Source of the DNA: Pseudomonas fluorescens
GTDB taxonomy: Bacteria > Pseudomonadota > Gammaproteobacteria > Pseudomonadales > Pseudomonadaceae
Assembly: GCF_001708445.1 (NCBI RefSeq)
Contig: NZ_CP015637.1
Span: forward strand, 3,101,001-3,165,000
DNA length: 64,000 nucleotides
Direction of reading: 5' to 3'
Below are positions 26,193 to 35,621 of the stretch, piece after piece. The notes below the pieces were generated by a model that had not been told where the DNA came from, made no database searches, and was given only the letters and a program-made list of their open reading frames with translations. How positions within the stretch are numbered: the first letter of the stretch is position 1; each line of letters begins with the position of its first letter. The position numbers were made by a program, and so were the translations under genes.

Positions 26193-26299
26193 CTAACGCT
26201 GTAACCCACTGCCGGGCCGCGCGCACAGTTCCACCAGCCAATCGACAAACACCCGCACCCGCCGTGATAACTGGCGGTGCGGCGGGTACAGTAGATACA
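26193..26299 (-). pseudogene. 3' remnant of a LysR-type regulator gene
   Basis: A 35-codon open fragment on the minus strand reads YLLYPPHRQLSRRVRVFVDW, then LVELCARPGSG and a stop at 26193-26195. This is the characteristic C-terminal end of LysR regulators (LYP..R.LS.RVR.FVDWL). The frame is closed by a TGA just upstream and nothing of the DNA-binding domain remains. It lies directly after the AraC gene, so a deletion probably removed the rest. Confidence 0.65.
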
Positions 26300-26429
26300 C
26301 TCATGTTGTTGACCTTATTCTATGAGGCAGTCGCTTTAGGGTTGGCCCGACCACACCGCATCGGCACCGGTTAGCGTTTTGTTTTAGTTGCGCGCTGAAT
26401 TTGATCCTATGCCCGCCCTTGAGCCGCTC

Positions 26430-26520
26430 GCTATCCCAAATCGGTAGCATCCGAAGCCCCGCCCCAAAACAGGTCGAGGCGGCACGCTCAATCCCGGCGC
26501 AGTTGCCGATTTGGGATAGC
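26430..26520. repeat. 15-bp perfect inverted repeat with 61-nt spacer
   Basis: GCTATCCCAAATCGG at 26430-26444 is the exact reverse complement of 26506-26520. It sits 130-220 bp before the chemoreceptor gene, in a gene-free 350-bp stretch that follows the LysR remnant. It could be a REP-like element, a DNA-loop operator or the ends of a tiny mobile element; the spacer shows no gene. Confidence 0.6.
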
Positions 26521-26647
26521 CGCCTGGCCTGTCATGCCTGCAACCTAGCCTCAGCCGTGCTATGCCCGGATGCCGGCAACCAGAATAAGAATGAGGGCTC
26601 GCCCCCCAGCCCATCATCGCGAAGCCCACTTGTAGGACGCCCCGACC

Positions 26648-28699
26648 ATGCATCAAGCTCACCTCACCATTCAATGGCGTATCACCCTGCTCAGCGGGCT
26701 CTGCCTGCTGACAGTGGTGGCGGCCCTGATTGGCGCCAGCGCGTATCAGAATCAAGCCAGTGCAAAGCTGCTTAAAGAGCAGAGCAGCGAGTTGCTCGCC
26801 CACGCTGCGCTGGAGCGCTTGCAGGCCCAGGCCATGGCGCACGGCCAACAGGTGGAGCGTTTTTTCAGTGAAACCGCGCTATATGGCGAAGGGTTTGCGC
26901 AACAGGTTCTGCAACTGCGCGAGCAAACGCTCAACGGTCGCCTGACGGTCGCGCAATTGCGCGAAGCCCTGATCAGCAGCGCCCGCGAAGCCCTGAAACA
27001 GCGCGAAAAAGTGCTCGGCCTGTACGTCATCATGCTGCCGGATGCGTTGGCCGGCACTGACGCCGCCTGGCGCGACCAACGCGCCATGGCAGGCAATGAA
27101 ACCGGGCGCTTCGCGCTGTATTGGTCACAGAGTCAACCGGGGCAACTGGTGCAAGAGGTACTGAGCGAGGCACAAATCGCCGCGAACACCGCGCCCCCCG
27201 GCAGCGAACCAGGAAACGCCTGGTACGCTTGCCCTCAAGCACAAAGACGGGTGTGTGTGGTCGAGCCGTACACCATCGAAGTGGAAGGCCAGAAATCCCT
27301 GATGAGCAGCATTTCCATCCCCTTGATCGTCAACGGCAAAGTGCTCGGCGTGGTGGGCATGGATATTAGCCTCGACACCCTACAGAAGCTGGCCGCCGAC
27401 CTCGGTCAGGACCTGTACCAGGGCAACAACGAAGTCACCATTATGTCGGCCTCGGGCCAAGTGGCAGGACGCAGCGGCAACGTCTCGGGCGACACGCTCG
27501 ATATACGCCAGCCCCTTCAGCCCGTGGCGGGCAACCCGGCCTGGCAACTGGAGATCAAGGTTGCGCAAGCACGGGTGCAGGCGTCTGCCCGACTGATGCA
27601 AAGCGAACTGGACGCTAAAAGCCGCGAGGCCAACTGGCTTAACCTGGGCTTGGGCATTTTTGCCAGCATCCTGGGTATGCTGCTGATCTGGCTCGCCGCT
27701 TACGGCGTGACACGTCCATTGATCAAAATGGCCGAGCTGCTCGATGCCATTGTCGAAGGTGACGGCGACCTCACCCAGCGCCTGCCCGCCGGCAGGCGCG
27801 ACGAGTTGGGGCATTTGGCCACTGGGGTCAATCGCTTCCTGGACACGTTGCAGCCCATTATTCGCGATATCCAGACCGCGTCGATGGATACCCGAAACAG
27901 CGCCGATACATCGTCAGGCATTGCCCGCGAAGTCAGTGTTGGCATGCAGCGTCAGTACCGCGAAGTCGAGCTGGCGGCGACCGCTTTGCACGAAATGAGC
28001 GCCAGCGCCCAGGAAGTGGCACGTCACTCCCACAGCGCCGCCAACGCAGCTACCACCGCAGAAAGCGCGAGCCGATCAGGCCAGGCGGTGTTCTCAACCG
28101 CCGAGCGCGGCATTGAGGCCCTTGATCAGCGCCTGGAAACCACGCTCCAACAAGTCAACGCGCTGGCCCATAGCAGCGCCCAGATCGGCCAGGTACTGGA
28201 CGTCATCAGCGCCATCGCGCAGCAGACCAATCTGCTGGCGTTGAATGCAGCCATCGAAGCGGCCAGGGCCGGCGAACAGGGCCGTGGTTTCGCGGTGGTG
28301 GCCGACGAAGTCAGGCACCTGGCGAGTAACACCCAGAGCTCGGTCGAACAGGTACGCACGGTGATCGAAACCTTGCAACAGCTGAGCCAGGCTGTGGTGC
28401 ACAGCACCCAACTAAGCCGCGAACAAGCCGGCGGCAGCGTGATCCAGGTACAACAAACCCGGGTGGCGCTGGAGAGCATTTCGAAGGCCGTGGATGTGAT
28501 CGAACAGATGAATCAGCAGATCGCCAGCGCGGCACTGGAGCAAAGTGGCGTGATAGACGATATCAGCCATCGGGTCAGCGACATTCGTGGCATCAGCGAA
28601 ACACTCGCCGGCCGGATGAACGAGGCGTCGAAGGCCAGTGATTTACTGCATCAAATGGCCAATCACCAGCAGCAACTGGTCAGGCATTTCCGCGTGTAA
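26648..28699 (+). CDS. Methyl-accepting chemotaxis protein with periplasmic dCache-type domain
   Basis: 683 aa. First membrane helix at about residues 12-32 ([17 protein letters not shown]), a large periplasmic sensor of about 295 residues with a dCache layout ([37 protein letters not shown]), second helix at about 330-352, HAMP domain ([21 protein letters not shown]), then the coiled signalling domain with the hairpin tip [20 protein letters not shown]. It reports to CheA/CheW. The ligand is unknown; WYACP and CVVEPY resemble polyamine or amino-acid receptors only loosely. Confidence 0.88.
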   Translation: MHQAHLTIQWRITLLSGLCLLTVVAALIGASAYQNQASAKLLKEQSSELLAHAALERLQAQAMAHGQQVERFFSETALYGEGFAQQVLQLREQTLNGRLTVAQLREALISSAREALKQREKVLGLYVIMLPDALAGTDAAWRDQRAMAGNETGRFALYWSQSQPGQLVQEVLSEAQIAANTAPPGSEPGNAWYACPQAQRRVCVVEPYTIEVEGQKSLMSSISIPLIVNGKVLGVVGMDISLDTLQKLAADLGQDLYQGNNEVTIMSASGQVAGRSGNVSGDTLDIRQPLQPVAGNPAWQLEIKVAQARVQASARLMQSELDAKSREANWLNLGLGIFASILGMLLIWLAAYGVTRPLIKMAELLDAIVEGDGDLTQRLPAGRRDELGHLATGVNRFLDTLQPIIRDIQTASMDTRNSADTSSGIAREVSVGMQRQYREVELAATALHEMSASAQEVARHSHSAANAATTAESASRSGQAVFSTAERGIEALDQRLETTLQQVNALAHSSAQIGQVLDVISAIAQQTNLLALNAAIEAARAGEQGRGFAVVADEVRHLASNTQSSVEQVRTVIETLQQLSQAVVHSTQLSREQAGGSVIQVQQTRVALESISKAVDVIEQMNQQIASAALEQSGVIDDISHRVSDIRGISETLAGRMNEASKASDLLHQMANHQQQLVRHFRV

Positions 28700-28763
28700 A
28701 GGGTATGCCGCCTGACTGAGCTACAGTGGCCGCCCTCCCATTCGCCTTCAATGAGCACCACCC

Positions 28764-30257
28764 ATGACTTTTTCACGCCGCTGGCTGATCCTCGCGATTA
28801 TTTCCAGCGCATTGCTGCTTATCGTCATCGACATGACGGTGCTCTACACCGCCCTGCCCACGCTGACCCGAGAGCTGAATGCTTCAGCCTCGGAAAAGCT
28901 CTGGATCGTCAACATCTATGCGTTGATCGCCGCTGGCCTGCTGCTGGGCATGGGGACACTCGGTGACCGTCTCGGGCACAAACGCCTGTTCATCGGCGGG
29001 CTTGGTGTGTTTGGCCTGTTCTCGCTGATGGCGGCGTTTTCAACCTCCGCCGCTGTATTGATCGGTGCACGTGGTTTCCTCGCAGTCGGCGCGTCGATGA
29101 TGATGCCCGCCACGCTGGCGATCGTGCGGGTGACGTTCACCGACCCGCGTGAACAGGCCATGGCGTTCGGCATCTGGGCCTCGGTGGCGTCAGGCGGCGC
29201 GGCGTTCGGCCCGGTGATCGGCGGCCTGCTGCTGGAGCACTTCTGGTGGGGCTCGGTGTTCCTGATCAACGTGCCGATTGTGCTGGTCGCGTTGGTCGTC
29301 GGCGCGCTATTGATCCCGAATAACCCCGGGGATGCGAGCAAACGCTGGGACTGGCTGGGGTCGCTGCAGGTGATGATCGGCTTGATCAGCGTGGCGTATG
29401 CGGTGAAGGAGCTCGGCAAGCGCACGCCTTCTTTCGAAGGCATGCTGATCGCACTGGTGCTGGGCGCGCTGTTCCTGACGCTATTCATTCGGCGCCAGCG
29501 CCGCGCGACCCAACCGATGCTCGACCTGGCGCTGTTCAGTTCCTCCGGTTTCAGGAACGCGGTGATTGCGGCGGTTGTGTCGGCTGCTGCGTTGATCGGC
29601 ATGGAGCTGGTGTTCAGCCAACGCCTGCAACTGGTGCTGGGCCTGTCGCCACTGGAAGCGGCATTGTTCATCCTCCCGCTACCGCTGGGCTCGTTTATCT
29701 CCGGGCCGCTTGCCGGTTACTACCTGCCTCGCCTGGGGAACCAGCGGATGCTGTTCTGGACGCTGCTGCTATCCGCGGCGTCGATGCTGGCTTACCTGCT
29801 GTTGTATGAGGCGGCGGTGTACCTGCAACTGATCGTTCTTGGGCTGCTGGGGCTTACCATTGGCGCAGCACTGACGGCGTCGTCCAGCACCATCATGCTC
29901 AGCGTACCGGCCGATCAGGCCGGCATGGCCGCCTCCGTCGAGGAGGTGTCGTTTGAATTGGGCGGTGCCGTCGGTGTGACGCTGTCGGGCAGCCTGTTGT
30001 CGGCGATTTATGCGTACTCGGCGGGCCTGGCGATTCCAGCGTGGCTGAGCCGCAATCCCGCGACATTCGACAGTCTGGACGATGCGCTGGTGGTCGCCGA
30101 AACCTTGTCGCCCGAAGGCGCCGCGATGCTGCGCGCATTCGCCCGCTCGGCCTTCGATGCGGGCTTTGTTGCGGTGCTGGTGGCGTCGGCAGCGCTGCTT
30201 TTGATCGCAGCGCTGCTGGTCAAGCTGGGCCATCAACCACCGCGGGCCGCGCCTTAG
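28764..30257 (+). CDS. MFS exporter, DHA2 family (14 helices; SmvA/QacA-like)
   Basis: 497 aa with about 14 hydrophobic helices. Motif D1-like LIVIDMTVLYTALP lies in helix 1, motif A GTLGDRLGHKRLF after helix 2, and an antiporter motif C-like ASGGAAFGPVIGGLL in helix 5. This family exports quaternary ammonium compounds, dyes and biocides using proton motive force. No regulator is adjacent. Its stop overlaps the convergent permease remnant by four bases. Confidence 0.87.
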   Translation: MTFSRRWLILAIISSALLLIVIDMTVLYTALPTLTRELNASASEKLWIVNIYALIAAGLLLGMGTLGDRLGHKRLFIGGLGVFGLFSLMAAFSTSAAVLIGARGFLAVGASMMMPATLAIVRVTFTDPREQAMAFGIWASVASGGAAFGPVIGGLLLEHFWWGSVFLINVPIVLVALVVGALLIPNNPGDASKRWDWLGSLQVMIGLISVAYAVKELGKRTPSFEGMLIALVLGALFLTLFIRRQRRATQPMLDLALFSSSGFRNAVIAAVVSAAALIGMELVFSQRLQLVLGLSPLEAALFILPLPLGSFISGPLAGYYLPRLGNQRMLFWTLLLSAASMLAYLLLYEAAVYLQLIVLGLLGLTIGAALTASSSTIMLSVPADQAGMAASVEEVSFELGGAVGVTLSGSLLSAIYAYSAGLAIPAWLSRNPATFDSLDDALVVAETLSPEGAAMLRAFARSAFDAGFVAVLVASAALLLIAALLVKLGHQPPRAAP

Positions 30258-31558
30258 AGCTTGTGGCTGCCCAAGGCCAGGAACCGCTCTGGCGATGCCT
30301 TGCGCAGCCGCGCCGCGAGGAATACGCCGCCCAGCAAGGCCAATGGAATAATCGCGCAGAGACTGTAGGACAGCAATCGGCTGGCGCCGGTGAGCACGTC
30401 GAAATGCACCACGGCAAGGATCAGCACTGCCAACAGGGCCAGGCAAGAGAAACCGGGGAAAATCTGCCCACGCCAAACCCCGACCTTGAGCTGCGGTTGA
30501 CCTCGGAAGTACATCAGCACCGCTGCCGAAGTGAGCGCCATCAGCAAAATCACGCTGAGCGTGGCCAGGTTGGACAGCCAGGCAAACAGTTGCAGGATCG
30601 GATCGGCATCCAGCGCAGCGAAAATCAGCACCACCACGGCCGAGATCAGGCTCTGCAACGCCGAGCCCATATGCGGGCTCTGGTGCACGCGGTGGGTCGT
30701 GCCTAACTGGCTGTGCAGCAAACCGTCACGGCCAATCGCATAGAAGTAGCGCGCGGCGGCGTTATGAAAGGCCAACAGCCCGGCGTAGATACTGACCATG
30801 AACAGGACGCGGATAATCTTTGTCAGGTGCGGGCCGACAAAGTGGTCGGACATGCCATAGATAAAGGTGGTCGGGTCCTGCAAGGCCTGCAGCATCGGCA
30901 CGATTTTATCCGCGCCCACGCCCACCACCATCGACCACACCGACAATGCGTAGAACGCCCCAATCAGCAACACCGAGCAGTAAGTCGCAATCGGAATGGT
31001 GCGCTTGGGGTCCTTGGCCTCTTCGCCGTAGATGGTCGTGGCCTCGAAGCCGATAAAGGCGGCGAAACAGAACAGCAGGCCGATTGACGGCGTGCCACTG
31101 AACACATGGCTGCTGCTGAACGAATCAAGGTTGATGCCGCTGTCGCCGCCGGACTTGAGGATGGCGAAGTCCAGGACCAGGATCGCCAGGTATTCGGCGA
31201 TCACCATCACCGACAGCACCCGTGCTGACAGGTCAATCTTGCGATAGCCCAGGATCGCGATGCTCGCCATCGCCATCAGCGAGTAAGCCCACCAGGGCAA
31301 CACCAGGCCGAAGGCGGCTTCCATGGTGCCGCTGACCACCCCGCCGAACATCCCATACAACCCGACCTGCAGGATGTTATAGGCAAACATCGCCAGCACC
31401 CCGGCGGCACCGCCCGCCAGGCCACCCAGGCCTCGGGACGTGAACGCGTAAAAACCACCGGCATTGGTCACGTGGCGCGACATGGTGGTGTAACCCACCG
31501 AGAACGCCAGCAGCACCAGCAAGGCGAGGATCAGCAAGGCCGGGGTACCGGCTCGCAC
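30254..31558 (-). pseudogene. APC-family amino-acid permease lacking its N-terminus
   Basis: The open frame (up to 434 codons) carries the APC core from the middle of helix 2 (LLVLLAFSVGYTTMSRHV) onward, with FGGVVSG, IGFEATTIYGEEAKDPKRTIP and about ten further helices. Family members start with roughly 40-60 more residues including helix 1 and its unwound substrate-binding segment, and these are absent. The coding sequence begins abruptly beside a 31-bp inverted repeat that joins it, out of frame, to the start of a U32 peptidase gene. I infer a deletion and a non-functional transporter. Confidence 0.7.
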
Positions 31559-31695
31559 GCGAGGCCATCCTGCATGGCGCCGAAGCTGGGCCCGCCGATG
31601 TAGATGGCGTCGGCGCCATGCAGGATGGCCTCGCGTGCGATGGCGACATCGCGGGCAGGGCTGAGCAATTCCAGGTGATGCTTGGGCAAGGACAT
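31531..31695 (-). pseudogene. 5' remnant of a U32-family peptidase gene
   Basis: From the ATG at 31695 the frame reads MSLPKHHLELLSPARDVAIA, then REAILHGADAIYIGGPSFG, the canonical start of U32 peptidase/hydroxylase proteins (E. coli YhbU/RlhA type). After about 38 residues the family sequence stops exactly where an inverted copy of its own codons begins (31583), and translation ends at 31531 after unrelated residues. The remaining 400-600 codons are gone. Confidence 0.75.
31553..31640. repeat. 31-bp perfect inverted repeat at a deletion scar
   Basis: 31553-31583 is the exact reverse complement of 31610-31640, with a 26-bp loop. The right arm is native U32 coding sequence (AREAILHGAD on the minus strand); the left arm is an inverted copy inserted between U32 and permease sequence. 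This is what a template-switch during a deletion event would leave. Confidence 0.85.
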
Positions 31696-31775
31696 AGTTT
31701 TTTTAGTCAGGCTTGTCACGGTCGAGGCGGGCATTGTAGCTGCGAAACGCCTGACCGGCATCTACCACAGGGCTG

Positions 31776-32156
31776 TCAGGCCTTGGCAGCCATCGCCGTG
31801 ACTTCCACGCGCATCCCTTCAACCGCCAGTGCAGCCACCCCAACCGCCGCGCGCACGGGCCATGGCTTGGCGAAAAAACGCTTGTAGACCTCATTGAATG
31901 CACCGCGATCGGCCATGTCCGTGAGGTAGATGGTCAGGTGCATGACCCGGTCCATGGAACTGCCGGCCTTTTCCAGGGCGACTTTCAACGCTTGCAGGGT
32001 GCATTCGCTTTGCAGGGTGATATCCCCCAGTTCCAGGCTGCCGTCGGCGCGGGTCGGGATCTGGGTGGAGACCAGGATGCCGTTGAAGCCGACGACATCT
32101 GAGGAAATCGAGTCGGCATCCGGATCGGGGGTGTAGGACAGGTCGTGGTTAGCCAT
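31776..32156 (-). CDS. ridA: RidA/YjgF-family protein
   Basis: 126 aa from the ATG at 32156, which has AGAGG six bases upstream. It has the RidA layout: GFNGILVSTQIP near the start, TLQALKVALEKAGSS in the helix and PWPVRAAVGVAALAVEGMRVEV with the arginine that binds the carboxylate. RidA enzymes hydrolyse reactive enamine/imine intermediates released by PLP enzymes. This member is a variant of the canonical sequence and may have its own substrate. It follows the FabF-like gene at 72 bp on the same strand. Confidence 0.82.
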   Translation of the reverse strand: MANHDLSYTPDPDADSISSDVVGFNGILVSTQIPTRADGSLELGDITLQSECTLQALKVALEKAGSSMDRVMHLTIYLTDMADRGAFNEVYKRFFAKPWPVRAAVGVAALAVEGMRVEVTAMAAKA

Positions 32157-32228
32157 GGGCGCCTCTTGTTGGCAGTGACAGAAAGGCGCCATGGTCCCCG
32201 AAAATAATCCCAGGGGCAAACCGCCGGC

Positions 32229-33497
32229 TTATACCCAGCGGCGGAACAGCACGCTGGCATTCACGCCACCAAAGCCGAAGCCGTTGGACAGTGCGTATTC
32301 AATCGCCATTGGCCGCGCATCTCCGCGCACCATGTCCAACCCGGCGGCCAGTTCATCCGGGTTTTCCAGGTTGAGGGTCACCGGTGCGACCTGATCGCGC
32401 AGGGCAAGCACGGTGAAGATGGCCTCGATGCCGCCCGCAGCCCCCAGCAAGTGGCCGGTGGCGGACTTGGTCGAGCTGATTGCCAGGCGGCCACCGTCAC
32501 CGAACACGGTCCTGATGGCTGCCAATTCGCCTTTATCGCCCACCGGCGTCGAGGTGGCGTGGGCATTCAGGTACTGCACCTCGGACGCCTCGATGCCCGC
32601 CTGACGCAGCGCCTGGGTCATCGCCCGGCGCGCGCCGTCACCGTCTTCCGGGCCAGCCGTCATGTGGTACGCATCGGCACTGGTGCCGTAGCCCACCAGT
32701 TCGGCAATCGGCTGGGCACCGCGTGCAAGGGCGTGTTCCAGTTCTTCGATCACCAGGAGGCCGGCGCCTTCGCCCATGACAAAGCCGTCGCGTGCCTGAT
32801 CGAACGGGCGCGAGGCGCGCTCGGGGGCGTCGTTGAAGTCGCTGGACAAGGCCCGTGCCGCCGCAAAGCCGGCCAGGCTGACCCGGTGGATCGCCGCGTC
32901 GGCTCCCCCGCACACTGCCACGTCCACTTCGCCTGCACGGATCATCCGCGCGGCGTCGCCAATGGCCTGCACACCCGCTGCACAGGCAGTGACCGGTGCG
33001 CCCAACGGGCCTTTCAAGCCATAGTTGATCGACACATGCCCGGCGGCCATGTTGCTCAGGAACGATGGGATGGTGAACGGCGACAAGCGTCGCGGCCCCT
33101 TGCTGTCGGTGGTACGTACCGCCTCCGCGATGGCCGGAAAGCCGCCGACGCCCGAGGCGATGATGGTTGCGGTGCGTTCCTGCTCCTGCACGGTCTTCGG
33201 TGCCCAGCCGGCCTGCTTCAACGCTTCATCGGCGGCCGCCAGTGCGAACAGGATAAAACGATCCATCTTGCGCTGCTCTTTTGCAGCCAACAGGCGATCA
33301 GGATCGAACCCGGCTTCGGGGTCCTGCAACACACTCTGCACTTGGCCGCCGATGCTGATGGCCAGGTCGCCGATCAGGTCTTCAGGCAGGCGACGAATGC
33401 CCGACTGCCCGTTCAACAGGCGTTTCCAGGTTGACTCCACGTCAGCGCCCAACGGTGTCAGCGCACCCATGCCTGTCACAACGATACGTTTACTCAT
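32229..33497 (-). CDS. FabF-like beta-ketoacyl-ACP synthase II
   Basis: 422 aa. The Cys nucleophile sits in GAPVTACAAGVQAIGDA (about residue 165), the two active-site His in NAHATSTPVGDKGE and SATGHLLGAAGG, and the ending NGFGFGGVNASVLFRR is typical of the family. It condenses malonyl-ACP with acyl-ACP. It is not in a fab cluster with acpP and fabG, so it is probably an accessory paralogue. It is divergent from an HxlR regulator that likely controls it. The first codon could also be two residues upstream (33503). Confidence 0.85.
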   Translation of the reverse strand: MSKRIVVTGMGALTPLGADVESTWKRLLNGQSGIRRLPEDLIGDLAISIGGQVQSVLQDPEAGFDPDRLLAAKEQRKMDRFILFALAAADEALKQAGWAPKTVQEQERTATIIASGVGGFPAIAEAVRTTDSKGPRRLSPFTIPSFLSNMAAGHVSINYGLKGPLGAPVTACAAGVQAIGDAARMIRAGEVDVAVCGGADAAIHRVSLAGFAAARALSSDFNDAPERASRPFDQARDGFVMGEGAGLLVIEELEHALARGAQPIAELVGYGTSADAYHMTAGPEDGDGARRAMTQALRQAGIEASEVQYLNAHATSTPVGDKGELAAIRTVFGDGGRLAISSTKSATGHLLGAAGGIEAIFTVLALRDQVAPVTLNLENPDELAAGLDMVRGDARPMAIEYALSNGFGFGGVNASVLFRRWV

Positions 33498-33604
33498 GAT
33501 CAATCGACTCCGGTTGCATTGAGGGTTAAGACCCTATGGACGTCACTATCATGATGAAAGTAACATGGCGTCACACAACTTTGCACCGGCCCCTAGGAAC
33601 CTTT

Positions 33605-34093
33605 ATGCAACGCAAGTCCCTGACCCGCGACGAATGCCCCATCGCCCGCAGCCTCGACCGGGTAGGGGAGTGGTGGAGCATTTTGATCATGCGCGACGCG
33701 CTGCAGGGGCTGCGCCGCTTCGATGAGTTTTCGCGCAGCTTGGGCATCGCTCCCAACATGCTCACGCGCCGCCTGACTGCGTTGGTGGAGGCGGGGATGT
33801 TGGAACGCAGGGCCTACAGCGAGCGGCCGCCGCGCTACGAATATGTACCGACCGCCAAGGGTGAGGATTTCCGCATGGTGCTGATGTCGCTGGTGGCGTG
33901 GGGCAACCGGCATTACGCCGAAGAGGGCACCAGTGTCGAGTTGGTCGAGCGGGACACCGGGCGACCGCTACAGCCTATGCTGGCGAGCGCCGAGGGCCAC
34001 ATCGTGCCCTTGGATCGCTGTGTGTTGCAGGCCGGCCCGGCGGCCAGCACCGGCATGCGTGAGCGGTTGGCTTCGCTCGCCGCAAAGCCTTGA
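33605..34093 (+). CDS. HxlR-family winged-helix regulator
   Basis: 162 aa with the HxlR signature: CPIARSLDRVGEWWSILIMRDA, then RRFDEFSRSLGIAPNMLTRRL and the wing RPPRYEYVPTAKG. The N-terminal Cys (about residue 11) is the redox-sensing position in several HxlR proteins. I chose the ATG at 33605 (AGGAA upstream) over an extension from 33536. It is divergent from the FabF-like gene and probably represses it. Confidence 0.85.
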   Translation: MQRKSLTRDECPIARSLDRVGEWWSILIMRDALQGLRRFDEFSRSLGIAPNMLTRRLTALVEAGMLERRAYSERPPRYEYVPTAKGEDFRMVLMSLVAWGNRHYAEEGTSVELVERDTGRPLQPMLASAEGHIVPLDRCVLQAGPAASTGMRERLASLAAKP

Positions 34094-34217
34094 ATCATGC
34101 TGGCTCGCGCAAAAAACTTGACGTCAGAAAATAATCATTTTTGCGCGGTTAAGTCGCGTATTTCCCAGCCGATAGCGAATGAAGACATAGGTTTTTTCCG
34201 CACGGCTGAGGTACGTC

Positions 34218-35573
34218 ATGTTCAACACAACGCTCAAAACCGAACTGGCGGCCAGGACGGCCGAAGTCACCGAGTTCAAAGGACTGATCAGCGCCCTGGA
34301 ACGCTCCATGGCAGTGGTCGAATTCGACCTCAACGGCAAGGTACTGCGTGCCAACGACAACTTTCTGAAAACCCTGGGTTACAGCCGCGACCAGTTGGCG
34401 GGGAAATCCCACCGTGACTTTTGCTTGCCAGCGCTGACCAACAGCCCGGCCTACAGCCAGTTCTGGGGTGAGCTCAAGGCCGGTAAGTTCGTGTCGGGCA
34501 CTTTTAAGCGGGTGGATGCCCACGGCAAGACCGTCTGGCTGGAAGCCAGCTACAACCCGGTGCTGGATGAGCGTGGCCAAGTGCTGAAAGTGGTCAAGTA
34601 CGCCCTGGATGTCACGACAAAAGTCGAACAGGAGGCGGCGACCCGCAGCAAACTGGCCGCAGTGGACCGGGCAATGGCAGTGATCGAGTTCGACTTGAAC
34701 GGCCAGGTACTGGACGCCAACGAGAACTTTCTGCACGTCATGGGCTATACGCTGGCCGAAATCAAAGGCAAACACCACCGCCTGTTTTGCGAGCCCAGCC
34801 TGATCAACAGCAGCGAGTACACCGATTTCTGGCGCCGCTTGAACAACGGTGAATTCTTCACTGGGCAATTCAAGCGCCTCGGCAAGCATGGCCGTGTCGC
34901 GTGGCTGGAGGCCAGTTACAACCCGGTCTACGACGGCGACGGCACACTGGTCAAGATCGTCAAGTTTGCCAGTGACATCACTGAACGGGTGGAGAAGTTC
35001 GAGGAAGACTCGCGCGGCGCTTCCCGTGCCTACCATATTTCGTCCGAAACCGAACGCTTCGCCGAGCACGGTACCCAGGTGATCCACGACACGGCCACGG
35101 AAATGCGCCGGATTGCCGAGCACATTGGTGCCTCGGCGCGACTGGTGGGGCAACTGGGTGATCGTTCCGAACAGATTACCGCCATCGTCAACACCATTCG
35201 CGGCATCGCCGACCAGACCAACCTGCTGGCGCTCAACGCCGCCATCGAGGCGGCACGGGCCGGCGACCAGGGCCGCGGGTTTGCCGTGGTGGCCGACGAG
35301 GTCAGGCAGCTGGCGGGACGCACCAGCCGCTCCACGGCGGAGATCGCCGAGATGATCGGCATGATCCTGTCGGAGACCCGAGATGCAGTCACCAGCATGA
35401 ATGCCACCCAGGAAGGCGCGCAGCGTGGGGTCAGCCTGGCTGACCAGGCGGGTTCGGTGATCCTGCAGATCCGCACCAGCACCAGTGACGCGGTGAAAGC
35501 CGTGAGTATGTTTGCGTCCAAGATGGATGAGTCGGAAGTGATTCCGAAAACAGCGGTCGGCTGGGTGGGTTAG
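34218..35573 (+). CDS. Soluble PAS-PAS-MCP receptor (BdlA-like)
   Basis: 451 aa, no membrane helix. Two PAS domains in tandem (about residues 22-135 and 144-260) share near-identical motifs: [16 protein letters not shown] / [16 protein letters not shown] and [14 protein letters not shown] endings. A shortened MCP signalling domain follows with [21 protein letters not shown]. aeruginosa BdlA (biofilm dispersion) and Aer-2-type oxygen or redox receptors have this build. It likely acts in the cytoplasm on a chemosensory array. It ends convergently with the OprD gene across a strong hairpin. Confidence 0.82.
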   Translation: MFNTTLKTELAARTAEVTEFKGLISALERSMAVVEFDLNGKVLRANDNFLKTLGYSRDQLAGKSHRDFCLPALTNSPAYSQFWGELKAGKFVSGTFKRVDAHGKTVWLEASYNPVLDERGQVLKVVKYALDVTTKVEQEAATRSKLAAVDRAMAVIEFDLNGQVLDANENFLHVMGYTLAEIKGKHHRLFCEPSLINSSEYTDFWRRLNNGEFFTGQFKRLGKHGRVAWLEASYNPVYDGDGTLVKIVKFASDITERVEKFEEDSRGASRAYHISSETERFAEHGTQVIHDTATEMRRIAEHIGASARLVGQLGDRSEQITAIVNTIRGIADQTNLLALNAAIEAARAGDQGRGFAVVADEVRQLAGRTSRSTAEIAEMIGMILSETRDAVTSMNATQEGAQRGVSLADQAGSVILQIRTSTSDAVKAVSMFASKMDESEVIPKTAVGWVG

Positions 35574-35580
35574 CCGCTGT

Positions 35581-35610
35581 GCGCCGGCCAGCGATGACGC
35601 TGGCCGGCGC
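35581..35610. terminator. Hairpin between convergent PAS-MCP and OprD genes
   Basis: GCGCCGGCCAGC-GATGAC-GCTGGCCGGCGC is a perfect 12-bp stem with a six-base loop. There is no T run, so it may stall both converging transcripts or protect 3' ends rather than act as a classical terminator. Confidence 0.6.
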
Positions 35611-35621
35611 GCAGCCGCCGC

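Noticed and set aside
30254..31695. A chimeric U32-permease fusion gene
   Set aside because: The two frames do not match in register (the U32 frame ends at 31531), so no fused protein can be made without a frameshift.
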